The notes under the pieces: model-generated
What the model was told of the DNA's origin: nothing
Seen by the model: only the letters and a program-made list of their open reading frames with translations
Databases searched by the model: none
Program-made: the position numbers and the translations under genes
Part shown: in pieces, positions 50,074-62,200 of the stretch
Numbering within the stretch: position 1 is the first letter of the stretch
How the letters are laid out: each line of letters begins with the position of its first letter
Source of the DNA: Schizochytrium sp. TIO01
Taxonomy: Eukaryota > Sar > Bigyra > Thraustochytrida > Thraustochytriidae
Assembly (NCBI GenBank): GCA_004764695.1
Contig: SMSO01000035.1
Span: forward strand, 2,230,001-2,294,000
Length of the DNA stretch: 64,000 nt
Reading direction: 5' to 3'

Positions 50074-52646
50074 TATGATTGACTTAAGCTTGGTATCGTA
50101 ATATCCACGCTTGCTACAGCCTCAGCTCTTGTGTGAAAGTGATGCTCGCAGTAGTTTTGACCTGCTCCTTGTCAGGCAAATTTAGCTTCTCAGCAGCGGT
50201 TTGACGCACGGCGAGCGAGTGGGCTCTGCCGGAAAGTCTGAATGAATGTCAAAATGACAAGTCTGCACCCAGATCTTACCGCGCTAGGCGCGAGCTGCTG
50301 CTCTCAGTTACGCAAGCAAGTCCGCGCTGGGCTTGCCACTAACAACGGGAAGTGAGGTTTGCCACCCTGCCCTTCTGACAGCTTTGCTTCGAGTTTTGCG
50401 CAGCTTCTCGCCTCGAGAAAGTTGTGCCCGTTAGTCATTTTCATTCGCTTTAAAAACTCGAGCTCTCCTTTTACCTCGACTGGAACAGTAAATGAAACGA
50501 AAAGAGATTAAGTAGGCATATAACAGCAACACTAGCAATGCCTCAGCACATCACCTCTAAAAAATTTCGAAGCGAATAAAAGGTTTTATGAAGAGATAAA
50601 GAGGGGGTCCTACCATGAATCGTTAAGTGTTGCTACTGCGATTTGTTGTAAAAAATAATCGAAACATAAAACTATTAGTAGGCGGCGGTTTTTCATTTTG
50701 TCTGGATTTAGTTCTGCATGCCACCGCAGCGAGTGAAAGGCAAGGCCGCTAGCTAGAAAGCTGACCATGGCACTCTCGATTTCGCAATTGAAAGGACAAC
50801 TTATGACTATCAGGCAGAAAAGTTGTGGCTGAAGGTTGTGATATAGAGCTTATGGAGCGGGCGGGCTCGTGCGAAGCAAGCGCTTGCTAGGTTTTATACA
50901 TGTTTAATATACTCCCTAGGAGGTTTGAACGGGAGTTAGGTAATGAATCGATCAGAGGAAATGTTGAGAGTAAAAATTGCGAGAGCGGTTTTGCAAAAAT
51001 GGGGGGTATTGTAGAAGAGACAGAGCGTTGCTTATGGATTGCGTGGAGGACGCCATTGAGTTCTCGATGGGGCACAGAATCGCACAGGAGTAGAAGAAGC
51101 TTTTTGGGGAGAGTTAAGATTCATCCGACAGAGTACTCTGTAGCATCACTGACAAACTAAAGAGTTGGCGTTGGATTGCGGGTTGGAGCACCTAATGTGG
51201 AGCATCACAACGAATGGAGTTTCGTTTGCTATGGCGGTTTGCAGATTTTGGAAAATGCTGACTAATAATATCTATGGCACTGGGTAGTCGAAGAGAACGT
51301 TTGAGGTTAAAAACTTCTGGAGAGACTTGAGAGCAAAGGAAATCTATAATTTCGTTCAGGGCGTCACAGGGATACCATGATGTACCCATAAAATAGGTTC
51401 TTATACGGGGCCATTTTGTATAGCGCAGGAAGCTGGTTTGTCTGGAATAACAATCATTGGCAATTGTGGATAGCTGCAATAACTCAATCTTCTTTAGTTA
51501 TATACTTTTCACAAATAACAAACCTCCGAAGGTATCATCTCTCCACTTTACACTTCATTAAATTCTATAGACCAATTAAATTATCTACTTATGTGTCACC
51601 CTCCACAGGTCAATTGATCACTCTTACTCATTTGATTTTCACCCAAAGATCACCAAACCAAGAAAAGAAACTCTATGCGCGAACATGGGGAATAAACTAA
51701 GCTTTGTGTCAGGGGTATTGCACATTACACATTTCCAATCTGACAAAATTTTGACTCTTGTACTTAATGTTCCAGTTGTTCTGATATCATTCGGGTTGTT
51801 GTGATTATTGGTTGCTACAAATTATAATATCAAGTAAACGTTTTTAACCTTACACAGTGATTCTTAAGGTTTATATAAATGTTGCTTGTCAGTTTGTGAG
51901 TTTGGAAATGTGTAATTTGGGATAGCTAATGTATATCTAGTTTGAATACGCAAGCTTTGTTATTCTTTCAATTTACAAAGGCCACAGAAGGTTTCAAAGA
52001 GGTGGTTCTAAGTGTTCGAGCTCCCTGGTTTAAACGACACTCAATTCTTCAAGAGTTCCTCGAAAATGGATATGATTTACACTTATGTATACGCTTGTCT
52101 TTAGAGATCTTCCGTTGCTATAGACCACTCTCGTTAGCAGCCCTCTTTTATAAAATAAAGCAGCACCCTTATAAACGAGAGTACCTACGACTTACTCTCA
52201 TACCTCAATCACGCCTTCAAATACTACCCGTCGATGTCTTTCTTGTACAGATTTGGTCTGTCCGTCAATGACAAATATATAGCACAAATACGACTCCACA
52301 GATGCACATATATATATACTACTTACATGTACCCAAAGGAGTGAATATCGAGTGTACACCTGTTCTTTTAATCCATCGAAGGTTAGTTAATATTAGTTTC
52401 ATGTTACAAGATTTTCTTCAGGCGGACTTGGGCCAAGCTTGCCTTAAAAAAGAGGAAGCTATACCAAGCTTAGGCAGGACCAAATATCTTCTTTGCCTCT
52501 GGGTGCCAGGCAGAACCAGATCAAGAACTGTAGCTTTTGCCACTCGAGCAGAACGCCAGCGTAGCCGCTGCTCCTTTTCTCGTAGCCAAGGTTTCTGCAG
52601 TGGCGTTTCAAGAATTGTCGTTCCCTCCGCTCCGGGCCTCGAGACG
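50074..52646. other. Divergent gene-poor region CDK / GST kappa
   Basis: About 2.6 kb. The first 400 bases, GC-richer, are presumably the CDK promoter. The GST kappa frame is open from an ATG at 52302, but that extension has no family similarity. No other gene supported. Confidence 0.5.
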
Positions 52647-53363
52647 ATGCGTGTGGAGTACTTTTTTGACGTGATTTCGCCGTACTCATGCTTCTCATGG
52701 CATGTTTTAAGGAGATACCAGAGTATTTGGGGAATAGAACTCGTCGCGCGTCCGGTGTTTTTGGGAGGTATTATGCAAGGCACGGGTAACAAGCCTCCGG
52801 CGATGTTACCTGCTAGAGCCGTAATGCAGGCTGCAGATTGTGCTCGAAATGCAGCGCTTTTTGATGTGCCGCTCCTGCCGACACCTGCGAACTTCTTCAC
52901 AGAAGTGGCTCGGACGGTCCTTCAATGCCAGCGTGTTCTTGTAGCAGCCCAACAGCTAGAAAAAGAAGGCAAGGTTAATATTGATATGTTTGCTTTGATT
53001 GACTCTCTCTCCGAGGGAGTGCATTTGGATAAATCCAAACGAACGGCAGAGAACAACCTCTTGATTGATGATAGTTTCCTTGCATCTTGTTGTGCAAATG
53101 CTGGAATAGCTGAAGACGTCACTCAAGAGCTACTTGCGAACCGATCGAGCAAAGACGTCAAAGCAGCTTTACAAAAGAACACTGAGGATGCTATCGCAGC
53201 CGGGGCATATGGAGCACCATTTATGTTGATTGAGGGTGGTCAAGCACCCTTCGACAATCAATTCGCAATTTTTGGCTCTGATCGATTTGAGCAAATTGCA
53301 TATATGTGTGGAAAGCCGTGGTATGGCCCTCAGCCTAGCCGTCAAATGGGTGCCAAGCTCTAG
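52647..53363 (+). CDS. GSTK1: Glutathione S-transferase kappa (GSTK1-like) with PTS1-like C-terminus
   Basis: Thioredoxin-fold (DsbA-like) glutathione transferase, 238 residues against 226 in human GSTK1. The start of the fold is VEYFFDVISPYSCFSWHVL, with the active-site Ser in the DVxSPYS motif. Helical-domain sequence follows (PVFLGGIMQGTGNKPP, then ALFDVPLLPT), and the C-terminal half has AGAYGAPFMLIEGG, the cis-proline loop APF, and the dimer-type FGSDRFEQIAYMCGKPWYGP. The last three residues are AKL, a peroxisomal targeting signal of the type used by human GSTK1 (ARL). The preferred ATG at 52647 begins just before the fold. An upstream in-frame ATG at 52302 would add 115 residues, the later part Arg/Ser-rich and acid-poor, possibly a mitochondrial leader in a longer isoform. 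Confidence 0.87.
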   Translation: MRVEYFFDVISPYSCFSWHVLRRYQSIWGIELVARPVFLGGIMQGTGNKPPAMLPARAVMQAADCARNAALFDVPLLPTPANFFTEVARTVLQCQRVLVAAQQLEKEGKVNIDMFALIDSLSEGVHLDKSKRTAENNLLIDDSFLASCCANAGIAEDVTQELLANRSSKDVKAALQKNTEDAIAAGAYGAPFMLIEGGQAPFDNQFAIFGSDRFEQIAYMCGKPWYGPQPSRQMGAKL

Positions 53364-53896
53364 ATTGAAGACATCTTACATACATGTACCTCTAACTCTC
53401 TAACTCTCTAATTCATTAATTCAAGCAACGTCTTCTAACAACGCTACCACGTTTTACTTCAAGAGAGCAGCAACTCTATGCAAAGGCATCTGTGGAAAAT
53501 TTTCATTGGTTAACTACGCCAAGCCTTGGTGAGCGTTGGTGTCTAACATTTATAGGAGAAGTTCAAAACACTCAGAAAAGTTGGGACTAATATTACATTT
53601 TGTCATTATCTATCGTTTCCTTATTTAATTTTCGGCACACAATTCCTTAGCAGATTTTTTTATGGTTGAACAGTCTTTGTTTCTTGCTTTTGATTGATGC
53701 TCAACACTAATAAACTAACACATTCTTCTAAATTTCCTGTCTGGAAAAGTAGAACAGACGTTGGCAAATTTAGCAAACAAAAACGAAAACGAGCTGAAAG
53801 GATATAGCTGGCAGCTTCATTTTGAACAAGACCCTACCCTAGGATTGGTTTCTTCAATCTGTGTCTACAAGTAAAACCTAAAGCATGACACAATCC
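53364..53896. other. Convergent intergenic region GST kappa / PP2C
   Basis: About 530 AT-rich bases between convergent genes; begins with three short copies of TCTAACTC-like sequence near 53390-53410. No gene seen. Confidence 0.5.
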
Positions 53897-55309
53897 TCAT
53901 TGAAAGTCACGAAAACAAATCAGAATAGCACTCAGGTTGTCCGCGGATCCGGCATCATATGCATGCCGCAGAAGCCTTTGTGCCACTTGATCAGGATGTG
54001 CCCCAGTCTTCAACTCCTCAAGGCAGATTCGGACTGCTGTATCATTCTGAATGCAGTCCCAGACACCATCGGAGGCAATAAGCACAAAGTCATCATCAGG
54101 ACAAAGCTCCGAAACATAGACCTCTGGAATAGAAGACAAAGGGTTTTGTTCCTGAAGCTGCCAGTCAACATCCTGTTCTGCTGAAAAGTGGTCCAGAGTA
54201 AGGTCGTGTTGTTTGTGCTTGAAGCTACCCAACGCACGAGAGACACTGAGATCGTGATTAAGTCTACCAGAGGAACTTAGCATACCACCCGAGCGAGTAA
54301 TACGCTCTTTTTCAGTTGGTGTGGTGGGCTTGTGATCTCTTGTGAGTGGGACCGCACGACCTGCCTTGGACATGACAGCGCGAGAATCGCCAACCCAGGC
54401 AACTACAAGCTGCGGAATTTCACTAGGAACAATGACAGCAACTGTTGCAGTTGACCCTGAGTCTTCAAACAAGTCAGCTTGATGTGAGCCACCGAATTGC
54501 ATAGTTGAATACTGGCTAGATTTGCACCTTCGAAGGCCGAGTCGTTGTTGTGGCTGAATACTTGCCTCTGCTATGGCTGACGCCTGACGCTGGCGCATGA
54601 GGGTAAGAAGTTCGAGATCTACCCTCCGCATTGCATTGTTCATCAATGAAGTTAGATCCCGAGGCGATTCAGGACTTTTGAACAATTCATCGAGCACTTC
54701 TCGACAAAAGTTTGCCTGGAGCCAGCGACTCACCCTTGCACCACCGTGACCATCGAAGAGACCTGCAACAAGGGCTTGGTTTGTTTTGACTGAGACGTAG
54801 TCTTCCATTGAGGAGCGCCGGCCCTGTTCTGTAGCAGTTCCGACTGGAAGGCTAGCAATGCGGGCGCTCATGCTGCTGCTGCAGCTGCTTTGACTGTTGC
54901 TCCGTTCGCGATGCATGGCAGGCAAAAGTTTAGATGCTGACTCGTGTGTTCTGAGTGTTTTTGCTAGAAACTGAGGTTTGGCTTCAAGAGACTTTCTCTT
55001 TTTAATCAGCTGTTTGCTTCCGGAATCATTGCTGCTGCCATTCACGTTCTGGCGACGATGTTCAGGGGTACGTAAACGCGGTGATCCATCTTCACTTGGG
55101 ACTAATTCGTCACCCAAAAGTCCTAACGAGGCCTCGAGAGCTTCTTCGTCTTCCATGAGGTCATCAAGCGAACCGATTGAAGATGCATCAGAAAAGTCTT
55201 CTGCGTCACTATCCTCATCGACGCTGCTGTGTTGGCTTGCCTGTGAGCCTAGTTGTTTGCGAGTGCCCATTTTCATGAGGCTCATACGGTCGCCTTTTGT
55301 CTCAATCAT
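53897..55309 (-). CDS. PP2C-family (PPM) protein phosphatase
   Basis: Metal-dependent Ser/Thr phosphatase, 470 residues. The first 145 residues are disordered and acidic/Ser-rich (DEDSDAEDFSDASSIGSLDD), likely regulatory. The PPM domain covers about 150-468 with all metal-site motifs: GRRSSMEDYV, LFDGHGGARVSRWL, WVGDSRAVMSK, LTRDHKPTTPTEKERI, SVSRALGSFKHK, LIASDGVWDCIQND and the closing SADNLSAILI. An insert of about 35 residues (around 235-270), rich in Gln and Ser, sits between early core motifs. No membrane segment. The start is the ATG at 55309, with further in-frame ATGs at residues 9, 12 and 14. Substrate unknown. Confidence 0.92.
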   Translation of the reverse strand: MIETKGDRMSLMKMGTRKQLGSQASQHSSVDEDSDAEDFSDASSIGSLDDLMEDEEALEASLGLLGDELVPSEDGSPRLRTPEHRRQNVNGSSNDSGSKQLIKKRKSLEAKPQFLAKTLRTHESASKLLPAMHRERSNSQSSCSSSMSARIASLPVGTATEQGRRSSMEDYVSVKTNQALVAGLFDGHGGARVSRWLQANFCREVLDELFKSPESPRDLTSLMNNAMRRVDLELLTLMRQRQASAIAEASIQPQQRLGLRRCKSSQYSTMQFGGSHQADLFEDSGSTATVAVIVPSEIPQLVVAWVGDSRAVMSKAGRAVPLTRDHKPTTPTEKERITRSGGMLSSSGRLNHDLSVSRALGSFKHKQHDLTLDHFSAEQDVDWQLQEQNPLSSIPEVYVSELCPDDDFVLIASDGVWDCIQNDTAVRICLEELKTGAHPDQVAQRLLRHAYDAGSADNLSAILICFRDFQ

Positions 55310-56242
55310 AGTATGAAATAAGTTGAATTACTGTGCGCTCCCCACAAAGCAAAGCGCAGTAGTTCCTTGATTTTCTTGATTTGATCTCTAATTCCTACGC
55401 TGCTGCAGTTTAAGTAAAACTATACAGTGCCTTCCTCTTGATGTCCTTGAAGCCGGAATCAACTTTGCACCAGCAAGCAATCGTTGTTCAAGTATCGTTT
55501 TGTGCTCGTTCTGGTTCTGGTTCCTGTTCCTGCACTGTTGAGTCTTGATTTGCTCAGTGTGTACAGAGAGATGTACGTGTTTTATTATGTACTATATTAT
55601 ATATATTGATTGATATAATAAGCGTTCTGCGAAGGCGGACGTGCTCGGCGCTGGCCAACCCTTTCGTGCCGAGCACAGGCAGACTAGGCGAACGCGTCGC
55701 TTGATGCAGCTCTGCCCTGCCGTGTTCTCTGAGGAGGGTTTCCACAGCTATGTGCCGTTTTGTTTCGGTCTTGAGTTTGGGTTTTGCTCTAAAGCGAGCG
55801 AGTTCCTGCCTTTTTGATTCAAGTCTTTCTAAATGAGCACCCTCAATCTTCCCCTGAGCTTTCGGGCTTTGCTTTCGTGGCTTCGATGAGTGCTTTGCCT
55901 TTGGCTCTGCCTTTGGCTTCGGTCTAGCGGGCCTGGGTTTGGCGCTGCGTTGATGAGTGGGCCTGGTTTGCTTGCTTTGGGAGTGGTTTTGGTTTTGCAG
56001 ACCTTGCAGCTTGTAGTTCTTTGCTAAGTGTTCGACTCCTCCTGTGCTTGAACAAGCAGGTCGTCTTCGGGGTCCTTCCAAATTGTACGGGTACAAGTAG
56101 AGACCTCCAAGAAGGGGCTGGACTAGCTGGAGCTAGAACTGCTGCGCTTCCAGTGCTCCTTGACGGCGCCGCCGTTCTCTTCTCTCTTGAGACCTAAGCT
56201 AGGTCGCGATTGAGTTCTGCTGCTTCCGCTGCTCGCGATGGT

Positions 56243-56261
56243 GTGTATGTATGTATGTATG

Positions 56262-56304
<43 letters not shown>

Positions 56305-56331
56305 CGATCGATCGATCGATCGATCGATCGA
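56243..56331. repeat. Compound tetranucleotide array (TATG)n-(TTGA)n-(TCGA)n
   Basis: Three tetranucleotide arrays abut: about five TATG, ten TTGA and seven TCGA units. TTGA and TCGA differ by one base, so the last block could be a mutated and re-expanded copy of the middle one. Confidence 0.9.
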
Positions 56332-56700
56332 GGGCTGCTTGGGCTAGCTAGTCAGGAGCGCCGCAAGATGCTCTCGCTCGATTTGGAGTCAAGTGCTGCT
56401 GCCTGCGCCTTGCTGCTCTCTCTCCCCGCGTTCGTGGAGCAGTTAAGGAAGGCTTGCTGGTCACGCTACTGGTCTTTGCGGCTCGAGCGACAGCTCGAAG
56501 GGCGACGAGGAGCGAAGAATGTGGGTGATGGCTCTTGAAGAAGCGAGCACTTAACTGGGCTTGAACTTGAACTCGATGAAGTGTTTTCTTCTACAATTCA
56601 CGGCTTGAAGAACTGAGAGAGAGAGAGAAGAGAGAGAGAAAAGAAACGTAGAATTATGTGCATCGATGTATCATTGATTGCGTTACATTCATTCCTCTAT

Positions 56701-56762
56701 TTCGTTCTATTCTATTCTATTTTATTCTTAGTTTCATTTTATTTTATTTTATTTATATTCTT
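56701..56762. repeat. (TTCTA)n/(TTTTA)n pyrimidine-rich repeat
   Basis: Imperfect pentanucleotide array drifting from TTCTA to TTTTA. Confidence 0.8.
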
Positions 56763-57257
56763 TAATTTTAATGAAAAGTTATTTTCATTAAAAATACAAA
56801 CAAATAAACACAAATGACATTACAATTGACAAAAGTAGACCCACAATAAACGAATGACAAGAAGAGGGGCTTTGCTCCTTCCAAACTTTTCATCCTCGTA
56901 ACCTTAAATAGAAAAGTAATCATTATTGATTTCCCCACGCAAAAAGAGAGAGGAAACTCGAAGAAAAGAAAGAGAAAAGAGAACTTGAGGGTCAATCAAT
57001 CTCTCTCCGAGTCGCTTGCAAATTCAACCTTGCGCTCCGGACAAGACTCGCGAGGCTGCAAGAGCTGCAAATTCGAGGGCCGTCTGGACGCGTATGCAAA
57101 GAAAAGCAAAGAAGCAGCAGAGCAAAACCAGCCCACCTTTCAGGGCCTGGAGAGGAGCTGCAAAGGCCTCAGGAGAGAACACCGGAGGCCCGGGAGACGC
57201 GGCACGCGCGGGGAATGGCCCGTAAAAAGAAATGCAAAAGAAAGAACGCGCTCAAAG

Positions 57258-57265
57258 ACAAGAAA

Positions 57266-57296
<31 letters not shown>

Positions 57297-57347
57297 GAAA
57301 AGAAAGGAAAAGAAGAGAAAAGAAAGGAAAAGAAGAGAAGAGAAGAG
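57258..57347. repeat. (GAAA)n / GGAAAAGAA polypurine tract
   Basis: About 90 bases of pure A and G on the plus strand, first (GAAA)n then GGAAAAGAA and GAGAA units, with mirror symmetry. Confidence 0.9.
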
Positions 57348-57971
57348 GCACGTTTTGGGAAAAGCGCGAAGTGACAGGGACTTCAATCAAAGCCCGTTTC
57401 GCGTGCGGACAAGGACAGCCTAGGACCGGCCTTGGCTCTGAGGGAGACACAGGCAGCACCACGAGCACCTGGGCCTGCACAACACAGGCGGCGGCGCAGC
57501 AAGAAGGCGTGCTGCCGTAGATACGCGCGAAGATCGTAGCTTGCATCGACTGCAATTTGTTGATGACTCATTCGTTCGTTCAATTCGTTCGTTGTGAGAA
57601 AAGAAGCGAAGCTTTAAGAGCGGCACTTTTCTCAAGTTATGACTCCGATTATTAACTTAAGTTGACAATCTTTTTTATAGTTATAAACAAATAACTTGGA
57701 ATAAAGTAAGTAAATTAAGTGAATAAGATGGTATGAATTAAAACAGTGTTTTGCGTTTACCATAAATGCTTCTTTCGCTCATGAGCCGTGAATAAACAAA
57801 GCTTCTTCTCAGCAACAGTGCGGCGCTTAACACTGTGACCAGGGCTGATGCGGACGGTACGTAGTAAGGAGGTATAGAGGAACGGTGGCCAGGCACCGGA
57901 ATGGGCTCTAAGGTGGGTGGAGATATAATGAGGAAGCAAAGAATCACTGAGGAAGCGAAGAAAGTCGATCT

Positions 57972-58018
57972 AAGTTGAAGTTGAAGTTGAAGTTGAAGTT
58001 GAAGTTGAAGTTGAAGTT
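57972..58018. repeat. (TTGAAG)n hexanucleotide repeat
   Basis: About seven perfect units; any reading frame through it would be a two-residue repeat. Confidence 0.9.
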
Positions 58019-58570
58019 CGTATGGAAAATAAGAAAAAGCGACCCTGGTGGATTGTGTGTTCTTCGTCGAGGACGAAGATCTTCGAAGATTGTGCTGAGG
58101 CAAGCTGCTTGACTATATACCGAGGAGGGAAAGTCAACAGGTTTGCATTATTTTGAGATTGAAGATCGACCAAGTCAAGGTTCCTGATGTGAAGAGATAG
58201 CAGAACCAGTACAATTCTGTTTCTTTCTCTCAGTCTGCTTTTCTAAAGAATATAGAAATGAAAAATGGTGGTTCATAAGTGTCTTCAAGCAACCGACTAG
58301 ATGTGATGGCTGAGTGCTTAACGTTCAGAATTCCCTTCGATCAATTCGTTCGGCAACTAAATCGGTCTTGTGGTGCTATGGAGATCTAAAACCTAAACTC
58401 AGCTCTGAAGCCGAATTCAAAATTAAGCTTGGATTGCTCCTTTGCAATGATTCGAAGTTTTTGTTTCTTGTTTTGTTTTTTCAGTTGGAAAAACTGAAAA
58501 GAAAAAAGGCGAGATGGTTACATACATATTATCTAAAACTGTAAGAGTTGAGTGCACGTGAGGAAGAAAT

Positions 58571-58626
58571 ATATTTTTTACTTTTACTTTACTTTACTTT
58601 ATTTATTTATTTTATTTTATTTTAAT
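58571..58626. repeat. (TTTAC)n/(TTTAT)n repeat
   Basis: Imperfect AT-rich tetra/pentanucleotide array, similar to 56701-56762. Confidence 0.8.
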
Positions 58627-59190
58627 AGGATTGGAAAGGATGCAGGTCCATGATCGAGGGCCGGCTGGGAATAATTGCGAGCTTTGCGGTTGCGCTCGCT
58701 TAAACAATTTGGTGGTTCGCGGGAGGGGGTAGACATTTTGGTGTCGTCGTCTCATGTTGACATCGCGCGCGCAGCTCTGTAAATAAATGGGGCTATGCGA
58801 GTTTGGTAGTCCAGGCCCGGAAAGGGGTGGTGGTGAAATTGATGCGAAGAGTGCGGGGTCAAAAGTGACCTTGAAAATGGAATAACGTTGAAAATGCTTC
58901 TTTTTACTCGAGTATTACGGGGGGAGCTAAGGCAACTTTGGCAACTTCAATCCTGGGAAATGTAACAGAGGGCATTGATTGGATGGGTTTGGAACGGTGG
59001 CGTCATTATAAATATGTGTTGGTGAAAAAATATATGCTCAAGGTTTGAGAGGTTGACGCGCGAAAGGACAACTCAGAAATGATACACTACAAGGAATTCG
59101 GAGATACAGACATCCAGCAGGTAGGCACAGTAAAGCTGGGCACGTTAGGAGATTTATAAACCTCAATCAATTTGCAATGTTGGAAATCAG

Positions 59191-59218
59191 CATACGTACG
59201 TACATACATACATACATG
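59191..59218. repeat. (TACA)n/(TACG)n microsatellite
   Basis: About seven units; starts as TACG and continues as TACA. Confidence 0.85.
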
Positions 59219-62200
59219 CTTGGCCACATACAAAAAGATACATACAACAACGCTTTAAGCTCGAAAATACCATGGGAGCGGAACAAAGGATGGAAGTTCC
59301 ATGAAAGATTATTGATTAAAAAAAGTGCGGTGCGAGCCCAGAGGCATAATCGACGATGATGAAAGCGATGGCGAAGATGTACTTGTCTTAGCTAGCTTTC
59401 CCTCAACTTACTGTACGTGAACTTGAAGGTTGGAACGTAGGTGCCCTGAGTGGGTGGGTAGCAGACGTTGTTGAAAAAGTTACCGAAGGAGAAAGCTTCT
59501 ATCTGTGCGAGCTCTGGCTTTCGCCTTTGTACATCGTCGCTATGGATTTCAGCAAATCTTGTTCTAGCTAGAGACATATAGTTTTAGAAGCTGAAGAAGT
59601 CGAAGACCCGGCAGAGAATCAAGAACCGCAAAGCTTGCCCTGCAAGACATGAGCAGCAAATGAGTGGGCAGGTGGCTTGGGATAAGGCAAACAGCATCTC
59701 GCGAGCGGATTGCCAATGTGCAAGCTTGGCGACGCGTGAATGTAATCCTGACAACGAGAATGCAATGCGATTCATCTTCGTATGATGGAACAGAACAACT
59801 TGAACTGCGAACTCAGAGTGTGCGGCTCCCGCGGCTTATTAGAAGCAGGCAGTTAAAACTGGTGTCCCATACGTACCCAGGTACTAGAACCTACTACTGC
59901 TGTTTATTCGCCAGAGGTACCTGGAGGCACAGAATGTGGCATGCAGCAGTTGCGATCTGGAGGAATCCAGAGTAACCGCTGCCGTGGATGGTAATGGGCT
60001 CCGTGACGAAGGAAGACTCAGTTGAAGACGTTGAATTTCTTTCTTGCACAGGTTTGTGTGGGCCCGCGCTCTGCAAAGTAGTAGGACAAGGTGAAGACTG
60101 GTAGCTAGCTAGCTGCCTACACTTCACGGCGCTCCAATCTGGCTGCTCAAAAAGCAAATCCTGTCAAATGTTATTTTTACTCAAACTCAAAGCATATCAT
60201 ACCGTATCAACCGATCATGAATGGGGTACGGGGTGCATATCTACGCTCTAGAAGCAGTTGAGGATTTTTGACGCAATGGAATGGTGGACACCTACCTTGC
60301 TCCGCTGCAAGCTTTAGTTGCGACGGCAGAACTTGATCCAACCTGAACTACGCAGGAAGGTACTAGCGATATCGAGGATCGGAGACTCTTCACTTCGAAT
60401 GACTTGTGAAGAAGTTCTACCGGTAGTAGTCTTCTCGCGTCCACACAAAATAGTGCTCATACGAGCCCTACTACACTTAACTATACCAGGCCATGCAGAG
60501 CTGAAACCAGGGGGACAATATGACGATCATAGGAAGCGATTGCTGAGCTTAGTGTATCTACGAATTATCGTATTGATATTAACAAGCTCCGAATCCATTC
60601 ATGGACACAACTCGAAGCAGCGGCCTTACAAATAAAGTTGCCTCTAGAGCAAGCAAAGGTTGATGAGAATAGTGGGAATAACCAGTCAATCCTTACACGA
60701 GTTGGACTAGCCACTCCAGGATAGAAATTACAACGATGATTTAGTAGGTATACCATACCTACTCTTGGGATCGACTATTCTGCGTCTACGGGGGCGGATC
60801 TTTTGAGATCAGACTTTGGAAATGAAGATAGAGTCAGCCGCTCGAAGGAGTAAATTCTGTCACACGTCTTTTCGGTCTGAGATAAGTTTGTGTGATGTGG
60901 AGTTTCATATAAAATCCATCTCAGGACGTCTCGTGATAACTTCTCATGCCTTCGCCTTGGACCGAGTTGTTCTATCCCTTTGCACCATGTTCGGCTAATC
61001 TTGCGGACTTCTTTGCATACGCAAAGACCTTTCTTCACCTGTAGAAAACTAGGTCAAGTCGAGGGTGTTGTACTGTTGAGCGCGATAAAGGCATAGAGGA
61101 AGAAACGAGATTCCCGAATCTTGACCTTTCAAGATAGCACCACCGATCGACTTTCTTTGATCATACAAGGATGAGACTATTTGAGGCAGAAAAGCTTGGC
61201 AAACTCTAGGGCCGGCCAAGCCCTAAAGCGGTCGTGTTTCTGTAAATAAGTCGCGAAGAGTTAGAAAGTACGTGTTAACGCAGCATCCCGAAGGAATTAA
61301 TAATACGAGGCGTCCCGGTGGATTGTCTCGCAATCATGCAAGCAGTCGGTTTGAGATTCGTTCGGAAAGGTCAGCAATGTCGAATTTTGGATGTACGACT
61401 GCCTGCAAGGCCTTGTTTACACTCGAAGCAAAGCCTAATAATCTAATCTATAAGGTATATGTAAATCTATGTTACTCTTGCTAACCAAAATTTGGGTGAG
61501 ATGTAAAGTATTAGCAACGAATGATGTCTAGTTCCTACTTATATGAGCAAAGAAGTTTGCTCAGATAAACCCACGTCATCAATTTTCTGCGAACCTTTCG
61601 TCTGTTTGCATAATCCCGACCAAAAAACGCTTTTAAAATTCTTTGTATTTTCATGTTAAACTTTATTCAAATTCGTGCTGGATTGAGTCATCATTGCGTC
61701 TGAAGTATTCATCGTTGTAGAATGCAGCGTTGTTGGAATGTCTAAACAAAGTGTTTTCTTGGTTACAGTTTGAGATCAGACCTTCGAAGCGCAATTGGCG
61801 GAGCATTTTCAACGTAAAATTTATCAGGAAAATAGTGTGGTGAAATAAAGATTGGTGCTCGAGAAGAAGAAAGAGTGCAGCGTCCTTAGATTAGGCATTT
61901 ACATTCACCTAACCTCTCCTCAACCGCCTTCCCCAACATACAGAGGGTACTGAGGAAAGTTGCCAGAAGTGCTTACATCTTGAAGACAAGTGTTCGAAGC
62001 GTATTCAGAGATCTTAGGTTAATAGAAGCATCAGATACTCGGCGAACAAAGGTACTAGGAATACTTCTTGCCCGCATGTAGAGATCTACAGGCTTAACAA
62101 ACTTTGAGGCAGGCCTCCATCATCGTGTCATGTCAAATTCATCACAGACAATATAAAATCTGAGTCAGTCGACTTGAAGAACGGCCTCTTATGCCTCGCA

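Noticed and set aside
55554-56096. 180-codon Lys/Pro-rich minus-strand frame
   Set aside because: It opens with TTG and contains no ATG; low complexity and no domain. Could only be an exon of an unseen gene.
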